Assembly (NCBI GenBank): GCA_022841245.1
Contig: JALHRW010000012.1
Coordinates: forward strand, 1-51,474
DNA length: 51,474 nt
Reading direction: 5' to 3'
From: Planctomycetota bacterium
GTDB taxonomy: Bacteria > Planctomycetota > UBA11346
Shown: piece after piece, positions 18,701-25,226 of the stretch
How the letters are laid out: each line of letters opens with the position of its first letter
Numbering within the stretch: position 1 is the first letter of the stretch
The notes under the pieces: model-generated
What the model was told of the DNA's origin: nothing
The model's input: the letters and a program-made list of their open reading frames with translations, nothing else
The model's database searches: none
Program-made: the position numbers and the translations under genes

Positions 18701-18816
18701 TTCGCAGCCGTGCCTTCGCGGCCGGATGACCGCGGTTGCAGACCAGGCGGTTCGCCGGCCAACAGGAGTCCTGCGGCCAGGATGCCGAGCAGAAAGAAGC
18801 AGGAGGCAGGGCGCAT
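15784..18816 (-). CDS. Methyltransferase-like domain fused to a PQQ beta-propeller
   Basis: A 1010-residue secreted protein. The ATG at 18816 is preferred over a TTG 42 bases upstream because a signal peptide (FFLLGILAAGLLLAG) follows directly and the upstream codons fall in the operator-like region. Residues about 40-165 resemble a class I methyltransferase fold (PIHALALDD..., then EILRVLAPGGALCTLQGG). The rest is a PQQ/BamB-type propeller with blades such as TIAYADGTLYILTHKG and VEAFDATTGRPKW. The junction KPRPKEMGEWTHPHHGPDGN is typical of this fusion in planctomycete-type genomes. The methyltransferase-like part of an exported protein is probably not a working SAM enzyme. It is the first gene of the 18816-12451 group. 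Confidence 0.85.
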   Translation of the reverse strand: MRPASCFFLLGILAAGLLLAGEPPGLQPRSSGREGTAAKAILAASGFTGGLCLLLGCGRDGSAGLAAALTETGSMPIHALALDDAALARTRTAIESRGVAGRAMAEKLTGKALPYVPDLAKLVVVEDEAALAAAGIAKAEILRVLAPGGALCTLQGGTWNVAIKPRPKEMGEWTHPHHGPDGNLVSDDKQISFPLDLRWIDGVAVNRGGWAECASCRAVVLAGGRCFTVNNDELGSTGTAVLKARDAWSGMPLWKIDCEIGYGKIELDWRNVWPLVADDRRVYLARKGALAIIDAATGAVQAALATKFQPRRLILADGTLVAACWESVVMCNSKIGFENDDIRSVWWPGGEGTVEAFDATTGRPKWSLPLAALTIAYADGTLYILTHKGAPPTERTLVAVDPTDGKEKWRVPHSAFGEQADTVLVSAGPGCAVLTGSRGKGKRGAFVVSAVDGKTLHSIAGVVPRTVVGSELWCSDGRYDLKSGAKIAGQGLPNTYGGTNTIGGCVPPIVIGGKLVTGSRQGSYALYGEDPTKAPTQISYKAVRGACIQGMVPANGMLYTAQNMCGCFPHQIGGFIASGPGAGAPPAAADFEKPRPVEQGPAFGSTVADVASAADWPTYRHDAERSAGLSATIPETLKQHWKVQVVAPAEGAFAEAWHARIGVPQPLTAPIAAAGLVVVAGFDSGQIVAVDPDNGATVWKTLLGGRIDTPPTYHAGLLLVGCHDGWAYALRAKDGVMAYRTRIAPLERRLSAYGQVESFWPAAGAILIHEGVAFATAGRSTSTSGGIALVAFQPGTGETVWAKQLDKTTPGFIDVLAIRDGELAWHSSRLDPKDGRLLLPAQQYAGHISMLNGAWMGGYNQRSGGGLMLGRMCGSAMSWNQELVIAPAFAVARAKVDAPKPDPKAGPKHAERFKDTDCTWKTELEPQTPWARIYSTALTGNRVFYAGSVFNGWQKGRYDGSFIWIKSALDGKKTQDAIRLDAAPILDGLAIAGDRVYLALQDGSLVCWGR

Positions 18817-18852
18817 GGGGCGGTTTCGTGCGTGATGGAGGGAAGCGACGGT

Positions 18853-18866
18853 TGTCAATATAATCT
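18853..18866. promoter_or_regulatory. Operator-like motif TGTCAATATAATCT
   Basis: This matches the T(G/A)TCAATATA motif found upstream of the pseudopilin cassette (21156) and twice upstream of the glycoside hydrolase operon (46051, 46083). It lies 37 bases before the ATG of the PQQ gene, inside an AT-rich stretch reaching about 18902. The second arm is imperfect. Confidence 0.55.
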
Positions 18867-19049
18867 GTTTAGATATTTCTCATTCTTAATATTATAACGT
18901 TGCCGCGACCAGATGTGACGATCCCCACCGGGCAGGATGCCCGAGCGGGCATCGCCCACCAGCGAACTCGAAAATGGGTCGGGAACGGCCTTGACCACGA
19001 CCTCGGCGCCGATCGCCAGGCCGAGGATCGGCAGCCGGCTCCGGATCAT
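18855..19049 (-). CDS. Short hypothetical ORF overlapping the lyase-like gene
   Basis: A 64-residue ORF whose ATG overlaps the stop of the toroid enzyme as ATGA, consistent with coupling. The first 50 residues (IGAEVVVKAVPDPFSSSLVG, then ILPGGDRHIW) use normal G+C-rich codons. The last 14 run into the AT-rich promoter (KNEKYLNRLY) and overlap the operator-like motif. I recognise no family. The abrupt composition change suggests a truncated gene whose 3' end was replaced by promoter sequence, or a chance ORF. Confidence 0.35.
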   Translation of the reverse strand: MIRSRLPILGLAIGAEVVVKAVPDPFSSSLVGDARSGILPGGDRHIWSRQRYNIKNEKYLNRLY

Positions 19050-20770
19050 CCATCGACCTCGATGATGACCGTGGCCGAGCGGCGCTGCAGGCCGAGCGGG
19101 ATGCTCACCCGCAGCTGGCGGTCCTGGGCGCGCGGCTTGTGATCGGCAGCGTAGGAGTTCCACGGCTCGAACGGCCAGATGGCCAACAGGTCATCGGGGC
19201 CGCGCACGGTCAGGGCGCCAAGGCGGAAGCCGCCGCCCAGGGCTGCGCCGTCGAGGCGGAACGGCTCGGCATCCAGCGCCCGGCTGCCCCCGGCCAGCGG
19301 TAGCAGCGGACCGGCCCGGTGCGCCAGGGTGAAGCCGGCATGGATGGGGTTGATGGCGGCGGCCGGATCGACGCTGAAGACCACCTGCAACTGTCGCGGC
19401 GAGAGGATGTGCAGCCGCACCGCGCCGGCGAAGCTGCGGTAGAAGGCGCGCACCACCAGGTCGCCGACCTCCTCGCCGATTGCGCCGCCCAGGGGCAGGC
19501 AGTCATCCGTGCTCTGTTCGCCGGTGATGGTGGCGAAAGTCGAGTTCGCCGGCTGGTGCTTGGACTGCGAGCCGTCGAGCAGCAGGCCGGTGGCGGGGTG
19601 CCACACCGAGAACAGCTTCTGACGATCGAGGGCGAAGCCGTTGTCGCGATAGAGCGGATCCTCCGCATTGCTCGCGCGCATGGCTGAGAGGCCGAGGCTC
19701 CAGCCCTGGCGGCGGAAGATGCCGCCAGGCAGGCTGAGCACCGCGGTATGACCGTCCTGCTCGAAGGGGGCCGGGACGACCGGTCCGTCCTGCCAGTGCT
19801 GGTGGTTGTCGCAGAGGCGCGCCAGATCCTCGGGCTTCGCATCCGCGGGATCGCCGAGGTGCGCCAGCCAGGTACGGAAATGGGCGAGGGCGGCGCCGCG
19901 TCCTTCGGCGCAATGCGACAGCGCGAACAGCCCCCAGACGCTGGCACTGGCGCTGGCGCTGGCGCGGACGCGCTCATCGAGCAGTTCGACCTTGGTGGCA
20001 TCGGGGTGGCAGAAACGGCTATGAAAGCGCGTCCCAGCCTCGACGGCGGAACGGAAGACGGCTTCGCCGGTCCAGGCATGCATCAGGCCCATGGCGGCGA
20101 AGCTGAGCTGGGTGTAGGCGCCAGTCGGCCCGCCCGAACGCGCGTAGTCGCCGTGCTCCTCCCAATAGCCGTCGGGGTTGACGTCGGCGGCGAAGGCCCG
20201 CGCGATCGGCAGCGCGGCGTCGCACAGTTCTGGACGGCCCAGCACCACGCCGGCGCGGTAGACGGTGGTGAGGTAGAGCGCGACGTGGTTGGGGCCGGTG
20301 CACGTGGCGTGGCCGATGAAGCGCCGGATCCCGGCCAGCTTGCGCAGGCGGTGCTCGATCAGGGTGCGGCAGGCGCGCAGAATCCTGTCCTCCCAGGCGG
20401 CGTAGGGCAGGTCGGCGCCGGCCTGGCGCAGCAGGTGCAGCGCTTCCGTCCAGGCGCCGGTCAGGCGCTGGTCGACGCCAGTGATGGCGAAGCCGTGGCT
20501 GTCGTAGCAGAAAGCCCCGCTATCGGAGTAGCGCTCGACGAGGAAGTCGCCGAGGCGGCGGATCGCTGTCAGCACCTCGGGTGAGTCCTGCCACCGCCGC
20601 TCCGGATCGCGTCCGGCGAAGACGTAGGCCAGCGGATGGATGGCATGCTGCGGATAGACCAGGGGCAGGCCGTCATAGGCGATGGAGCCATCGGGCGCCT
20701 GTCGGCGCAGGATGCCAGGGATGGCCGTAGCGACGGTGCAAGCGAAGCGGGCGGCGAGGTCGGTGTGCAT
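19046..20770 (-). CDS. Alpha/alpha-toroid enzyme, polysaccharide-lyase-like
   Basis: A 574-residue protein. The ATG at 20770 is chosen because codons upstream of it (ATA, TGT, CTA) are unlike this genome; longer frames reach 20833 and 20935. The N-terminal 380 residues are helix-rich with toroid-like repeats, including NPDGYWEEHGDYARSGGPTG, reminiscent of heparinase II/III and alginate-lyase toroids. Tyrosine, histidine and glutamate are candidate catalytic residues. The C-terminal 190 residues are beta-rich (LFSVWHPATGLLLDGSQSKH; GPDDLLAIWPFEPWNSY), as in the sandwich domains of such lyases. An (AS)3 run lies in RASASASASVWG. No signal peptide is convincing. It may be a lyase or an unsaturated-glycan hydrolase; the family is tentative. 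Confidence 0.65.
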   Translation of the reverse strand: MHTDLAARFACTVATAIPGILRRQAPDGSIAYDGLPLVYPQHAIHPLAYVFAGRDPERRWQDSPEVLTAIRRLGDFLVERYSDSGAFCYDSHGFAITGVDQRLTGAWTEALHLLRQAGADLPYAAWEDRILRACRTLIEHRLRKLAGIRRFIGHATCTGPNHVALYLTTVYRAGVVLGRPELCDAALPIARAFAADVNPDGYWEEHGDYARSGGPTGAYTQLSFAAMGLMHAWTGEAVFRSAVEAGTRFHSRFCHPDATKVELLDERVRASASASASVWGLFALSHCAEGRGAALAHFRTWLAHLGDPADAKPEDLARLCDNHQHWQDGPVVPAPFEQDGHTAVLSLPGGIFRRQGWSLGLSAMRASNAEDPLYRDNGFALDRQKLFSVWHPATGLLLDGSQSKHQPANSTFATITGEQSTDDCLPLGGAIGEEVGDLVVRAFYRSFAGAVRLHILSPRQLQVVFSVDPAAAINPIHAGFTLAHRAGPLLPLAGGSRALDAEPFRLDGAALGGGFRLGALTVRGPDDLLAIWPFEPWNSYAADHKPRAQDRQLRVSIPLGLQRRSATVIIEVDG

Positions 20771-20847
20771 GGTTTCTGGCAATGGTTGCAGGAGTCCGGA
20801 CGCCACAGCGCCCGCCACTAGACATATCGTCATCGCCCTTGCTGCAA

Positions 20848-20861
20848 CACTATGTATAGTG
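20848..20861. promoter_or_regulatory. Palindrome CACTATGTATAGTG
   Basis: Two perfect 6-base arms (CACTAT / ATAGTG) around a 2-base centre, 78 bases upstream of the chosen start of the lyase-like gene. The same half-site ATAGTG occurs next to the start at 7714 (GATATAGTG). It is a good candidate operator for a dimeric regulator. Confidence 0.5.
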
Positions 20862-21155
20862 AACAGGATCACCAGAGGTGCCTGCGATGATCCGTGCGGG
20901 CTAGCATAGACTCCGCCTGAGGTCGAATATCGCATGCATCAGACATCCAACGCAGCCACTCCCTGCATCCATGCGCCTATCCTCGCTCTCTATGCAAGAA
21001 CCCTGAACAACCGCTTCCACTTGGCGGCCGGTCCGGCTACGCTCGGGCCTGTGCAGACGTTCGATCGGCAACTTGATCCACACGTTTCAACGCCCCACCT
21101 GCACGGCCGGACGGCCGTATGGTCACGGAGCTGCAGGGCTGGTACATCCCGGAAA

Positions 21156-21171
21156 TGTCAATATATTGATA
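21156..21171. promoter_or_regulatory. Operator-like palindrome TGTCAATATATTGATA
   Basis: The core TCAATATATTGA (21158-21169) is a perfect 12-base palindrome. It lies 82 bases upstream of the first pseudopilin gene, in otherwise ordinary sequence. It is the most symmetrical member of a motif also present at 18853, 46051 and 46083. Confidence 0.6.
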
Positions 21172-21252
21172 ATCAAATCGGGCTTTCCTGCAACAAATTC
21201 CCCGTCAGTCGAAGCGTACTGGCGACATTTCTGAGGCACGGATAGCCCTTTG

Positions 21253-22278
21253 ATGCAGCATCTCACCACATTGTCTCAACGAATCGACGATGCGTCAGTC
21301 GACTGTCGGGCCTTCACCCTCGTCGAACTCATCATGGTCATCGGCATCATCGTTGCACTGTTCAGCGTGTCGCTGCCACTCCTCGGCCTGGCCCAGCGCG
21401 AGGCAGACAAAGGGGCGACCAAGGTGGTGATGGCGAAAGTGGACACGGCGATCCGCCTGTTCCGCTCCGAGATCGGCTCGTACCCGTGGCAGCCGACCTA
21501 TGCGGACCTCGCCAGCGGCGCCACCTGGGACAACCGGTTGTACTGGCATGTCGGCACCGACATCAGCACCGCCGACCTCGACACGCTGCGCAGCGAAGCG
21601 GTGGCGGCGGCGCTAGTCTACCGGATGGACTCGGTCCCGGTCGACGCGCGCGCTTTCAAGGAGACGGACGGTGCCGGCTATGCCTGGATGCTGAACACCA
21701 TGGCTTCCGAGCGAGCCCGTCTGGCGATCTTCGCCGGCAACACCACCGTCGCCACACCGGTCGTCGATCCGGCCTATATGGCCACCTGGCCGCTGGTGTA
21801 TCGGCGCGTCATACCAACCACGCCACTGCTGAGCGCCCCGACCAGTCGCGGTTGGGCCAGGGATTTCCTGGTCGGCGAGATTCCGCGCAAGCACCGTTCC
21901 GGCGATGCCATCCTCGATGGCTGGGGCCGGCCTTTGCTCTACGTCGGACAGGTGGTCGAGGGTATGGTGGCTTCGCCGAGTGATGGTGTGTGGACAGCCG
22001 TGATCCGTCCCCGGGACTATGGCATGCAGGCCCAGGGACGCACCACCCTGGCGCCGGTCGACGCCCTCACCGCCAAGCCCTTGACGGTCGATGCGGTGCG
22101 TCTGCCCGACCTGGCCAACCTGCGCCGCTCCGACCGCCGCTTCTACGCTCCGCGCGGTCTCGAACTCGAATTCGAACTGTGGAGCGCCGGCCCCGACAGG
22201 CGCGCCGACTGGATGCGCGATGCGGCGGTGAACCGGGACAACGTCCCCCTGTACAACTACGATGGGAGCCTGCCATGA
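21253..22278 (+). CDS. GspG-like major pseudopilin, enlarged
   Basis: A 341-residue protein. A prepilin signature lies at about 20-45: AFTLVELIMVIGIIVALFSV, with the conserved glutamate at +5 but alanine instead of glycine before the phenylalanine. The C-terminus keeps GspG-type features: DGWGRPLLYVG and WSAGPDRR...NRDNVPLYNYDG. GspG is usually about 140 residues, so the globular domain is more than twice the normal size. Its stop overlaps the next start by four bases (ATGA). After processing by a prepilin peptidase (not in the window) it should enter the inner membrane and assemble into a fibre. It is the first gene of the cassette, downstream of the 21156 palindrome. Confidence 0.85.
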   Translation: MQHLTTLSQRIDDASVDCRAFTLVELIMVIGIIVALFSVSLPLLGLAQREADKGATKVVMAKVDTAIRLFRSEIGSYPWQPTYADLASGATWDNRLYWHVGTDISTADLDTLRSEAVAAALVYRMDSVPVDARAFKETDGAGYAWMLNTMASERARLAIFAGNTTVATPVVDPAYMATWPLVYRRVIPTTPLLSAPTSRGWARDFLVGEIPRKHRSGDAILDGWGRPLLYVGQVVEGMVASPSDGVWTAVIRPRDYGMQAQGRTTLAPVDALTAKPLTVDAVRLPDLANLRRSDRRFYAPRGLELEFELWSAGPDRRADWMRDAAVNRDNVPLYNYDGSLP

Positions 22279-23891
22279 CGGCCTTGTACTCGCCTCGCGG
22301 CTTCTCGCTCATCGAGCTCCTCGTGGTGCTGCTGATCGTGGCCCTGCTGTGCAGCATCGCCTTCACCCTGCCGTCCGGGACGGACCGCGGCCTGCAGGTC
22401 CTTTCTGCCGCCGAAGAGCTGGCCGCGGTGCTGCGCGAGACACGCTCGCGGGCGATCCGCAACAACCGCACCTACGCCGTCGCCTTCAACATCCAGAACG
22501 AGCCGGGAAGCAGCGGCCGGATCCTCAACAACCGCTCTGGCGGGCACTGGTACCGGGTGATCGGACCGGCCAACGAGGTACGTGCTGGCAATCAGGCGAT
22601 CGGCGGCCGCTGGGACCGCTTCCTCGGCAAGCCGCCGTTGTTCGACGTCGGCGTGTCGCCGCTCAATGGCATCGCGACCTACTACGCCAACTATCCGTTG
22701 AGCCACTATCTGGAGTGGGTCGAGCGCTGCTGGATCGACGAACCGCATGTCCTGCCCAAGGGCAAGGTCCGCTTCCTCGCCCTCACCGATCAGGACAACG
22801 GCGACAATGATTTGCCCGGCCTGGGCGGCCACTATTCGGCGACCTACCCACGCCCTTGGTTCGGCTGGTGGGATGCAGGGACGCAGCAGCTGCACACCTG
22901 GGGTGGCTACGACCCGTCGCTGCGCAAGGTGACGCAGTACACCTTCGCCTGGCGGGCCTTTTGGACCACCAAGGCGAACGTCAACGGTCGGGACGTCAGC
23001 CATACCGGCTTCTACTATGAGGGCTACGACGGAGAGATCAGCGGTTGCCGCAATCCCATCGACCGCAAGGTGCTCGACGACGCCAACCGGGATGGCCTGA
23101 TCTCGGCCGCCGAGGTCGCCATGGTACCGAAGCCGCTCTACACCGTGCTGAAGCAGGGTGAGCCGCGCCCGCTGGTCAATGCCAAGTGGCTCGATTTCAT
23201 CATCCTCTTCCATGCTGACGGCTCGGTGGAGACCGACTGGTTCCGCATGCGCAACGGCCACGGCGGCAACAATGACGCCGGCGAGTGGAACTGGCGCAAG
23301 ATGTACGGTGGAAACACCTCTCCGGCCAAGGATCCGTATGTCGTGCCCTCCTGGCCGTGGCAGAACAACTTCGACCTCGGCCTGGCGGACATGTCCAACA
23401 GCACGCGCTTCGTCGGCAACATGGCTGACCCCTACACCAACTCCCTGTCGGATTCGCGAGCCCAGCGCGAGGCCACCGACTACGTCGCACGCACCGGCTT
23501 CTACTGGATCACCCTGGCGCCCGACGCCCGCGACGACACCGCCACCTTCCCCTCGGCGGAGGCCGCCCTGCGCTCGATCGCGCCGCTGTACCGGGTCGGG
23601 GTCAGCCCGGATGGCGAAGTGCAGGTGCTGCGGGTGAAGCCGAACAACGACGATCCGACCCGCACCTTCGACATGACCATCACCGGAGCCGATTGGGAGC
23701 AGCCGAAGAAGATCTGGGGCAAGCCTGGCGCCTCCTCGCCGACCTTGTTCAAGTTCAGCGAGCCCGTGACCGCGCCGCACTACACCAATCATCTGCTGTG
23801 GGAGGCGAACGGCATGCCGCGCGGCGAACCCGTCTTCGACACCGTGATGCCCGAAATGTTGCGCGACCGCAAGTGGTGGTGGGCGAAATGA
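22275..23891 (+). CDS. GspH-like pseudopilin, very large, with an EF-hand loop
   Basis: A 538-residue protein with a canonical prepilin start: RGFSLIELLVVLLIVALLCS, cleavage after glycine and glutamate at +5. The helix continues with EELAAVLRETRSRAIRNN, typical of GspH. The family is normally about 170 residues, so over 300 residues are extra. Within them, D269-E280 (DANRDGLISAAE) fits the EF-hand loop exactly at positions 1, 3, 5, 6, 8 and 12. The extra domain is rich in aromatic residues and could bind a large ligand. It overlaps both neighbours by four bases. Confidence 0.85.
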   Translation: MTALYSPRGFSLIELLVVLLIVALLCSIAFTLPSGTDRGLQVLSAAEELAAVLRETRSRAIRNNRTYAVAFNIQNEPGSSGRILNNRSGGHWYRVIGPANEVRAGNQAIGGRWDRFLGKPPLFDVGVSPLNGIATYYANYPLSHYLEWVERCWIDEPHVLPKGKVRFLALTDQDNGDNDLPGLGGHYSATYPRPWFGWWDAGTQQLHTWGGYDPSLRKVTQYTFAWRAFWTTKANVNGRDVSHTGFYYEGYDGEISGCRNPIDRKVLDDANRDGLISAAEVAMVPKPLYTVLKQGEPRPLVNAKWLDFIILFHADGSVETDWFRMRNGHGGNNDAGEWNWRKMYGGNTSPAKDPYVVPSWPWQNNFDLGLADMSNSTRFVGNMADPYTNSLSDSRAQREATDYVARTGFYWITLAPDARDDTATFPSAEAALRSIAPLYRVGVSPDGEVQVLRVKPNNDDPTRTFDMTITGADWEQPKKIWGKPGASSPTLFKFSEPVTAPHYTNHLLWEANGMPRGEPVFDTVMPEMLRDRKWWWAK

Positions 23892-24274
23892 GCCGCTCCG
23901 CGTTCACCTTCGTCGAGGTGATGGCCTGCGTGCTCATCCTCACCCTCAGTCTGCTCGCCGCCGTCGGCCTGATCCTCTTCGGGCTGCATCTGGCGCGCAG
24001 CGCCCACGGCAAATCGATCGGCATGGCCACGGCCATGACCGCCCTCGCCGATCCCAGCCCGCTGCGCACCGATCCCTCGCAGACGCCCTCAGGGGCGAAC
24101 ACCCAGGGCTACCTCAACGGCCTGTGGGTGGTGCGGAGCGAATCGAATCCGGTGCTGCTGCCCGATCCGTCCGGCAAGATGGCGGTAGTCACCGTCGTCG
24201 TCGACGTCTACGACGGCGCCGACGGCACCTGCGTAGCCTCGGTCAACCGTCGCATGGTCAGGCGGCTGCCATGA
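23888..24274 (+). CDS. GspI-like minor pseudopilin
   Basis: A 128-residue protein. The prepilin helix is SAFTFVEVMACVLILTLSLL, with alanine before the cleavage-site phenylalanine and glutamate at +5. The length is normal for GspI. The C-terminal strand MAVVTVVVDVYDGADGTCVA fits the small minor-pseudopilin fold. It overlaps its neighbours as ATGA on both sides. By position it would form the tip complex with the J- and K-like proteins. Its size and place also resemble protein B of the Verru_Chthon cassette. Confidence 0.8.
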   Translation: MSRSAFTFVEVMACVLILTLSLLAAVGLILFGLHLARSAHGKSIGMATAMTALADPSPLRTDPSQTPSGANTQGYLNGLWVVRSESNPVLLPDPSGKMAVVTVVVDVYDGADGTCVASVNRRMVRRLP

Positions 24275-25218
24275 TCCCCAACCGACGGGACGCATTCACC
24301 CTCATCGAGCTGCTGGTGGCGACGGCGTTGACCCTGGCCATCGTCGCTGTCGCCACCGCCGCCTTCAGCCAGATGCTGGCCATGACGCGGCGCCTGCAGG
24401 CCCGCCAGGCCACCGACGCGACGGCGCGCACGGTCTACGAGAAGCTGTCGCGCGAGGTGTCGGCGATGCACCCCGGCGCCGCGGTGTGGCTGCGCTCGGA
24501 CACGGCCGCGCAATCGGTTGAACTCGTCTTCATGAAGGGCAAGGAGGACCCTTGGGATCACACCACCAACAAGTTCGCCGGCGCCGCCACCGACCTGGTG
24601 TGGACGCGCTGGAAGTGGTCGAAGACCTCCGGGGTCATCGAGGTCTCGTCCAGCCGCCACGTGCGCCGCTTCCAGCTCGACAATACCAATGCCGGCACCT
24701 ATTGGACACGGGTCCTCAAACCCTCGCTGTGGGTGCACAAGGATGACATCGGCGGCCCGGCCCTGAGCGACTTCCTGAGCCTGCCCCAGCCCCGGCGCGA
24801 GACCGGCACCGCCGCCGCGCCGCTGAGCCCGGTCGCCCTCCTCGACGAGAACTCCTGGCAGACGTGGGACACCAACCGCAACGGCGTACGAGACCCAGGT
24901 GAGGAAACCCGCGATGTCGGCGACTACGAGGACCTGCTGATCAGGGCCCGGCCGCTGGTGCGGCGCTGCACAGGGCTGACCATCGAGGTGCTCGACGGGC
25001 AGGGCGTCGCGCATACCGCCGACGGGGTGGCCAACCTGGCCTGGGCCTCGCCGGGCAACCTCGTCGACGGACGGGCGGCCAGCGCCGACATGGCGCAGCG
25101 TCCGACCCTCATCCGCCTGGGCCTGACCCTGGCGGCTTCGACCGGCTCCAGCAGTGTCGCTGACGTCTCCTTCACCTACAGCTTCAGTTGCACCACTCCG
25201 CACACGATCCGCTACTGA
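24271..25218 (+). CDS. GspJ-like minor pseudopilin with a calcium-type loop
   Basis: A 315-residue protein. The prepilin helix is DAFTLIELLVATALTLAIVA, glutamate at +5, followed by YEKLSREVSAMHPG, as in GspJ. Residues 200-211 read DTNRNGVRDPGE, a D-x-N-x-N-G calcium-binding loop ending in glutamate. GspJ is usually about 200 residues, so it is moderately enlarged. It overlaps the GspI-like gene by four bases and is followed after 8 bases by the K-like gene. It resembles protein C of the Verru_Chthon cassette in size and order. Confidence 0.82.
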   Translation: MIPNRRDAFTLIELLVATALTLAIVAVATAAFSQMLAMTRRLQARQATDATARTVYEKLSREVSAMHPGAAVWLRSDTAAQSVELVFMKGKEDPWDHTTNKFAGAATDLVWTRWKWSKTSGVIEVSSSRHVRRFQLDNTNAGTYWTRVLKPSLWVHKDDIGGPALSDFLSLPQPRRETGTAAAPLSPVALLDENSWQTWDTNRNGVRDPGEETRDVGDYEDLLIRARPLVRRCTGLTIEVLDGQGVAHTADGVANLAWASPGNLVDGRAASADMAQRPTLIRLGLTLAASTGSSSVADVSFTYSFSCTTPHTIRY

Positions 25219-25226
25219 GGACCATC

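Larger units (their letters stand above)
20771..21252. other. Divergent intergenic region between the lyase-like gene and the pseudopilin cassette
   Basis: This 482-base region holds no gene I can support; the short frames in it use atypical codons. It contains two candidate regulatory sites: a palindrome at 20848-20861 on the lyase side and a T(G/A)TCAATATA palindrome at 21156-21171 on the cassette side. I see no tRNA-like or riboswitch-like fold. Confidence 0.6.

Noticed and set aside
18817-18858. TTG start upstream of the PQQ gene
   Set aside because: It lies in the operator-like motif and adds 14 residues before a good signal peptide.
19930-19970. Short (AS)n-coding repeat in the lyase-like gene
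   Set aside because: A three-unit GCGCTG repeat, ordinary for such a G+C-rich gene; no functional sign.
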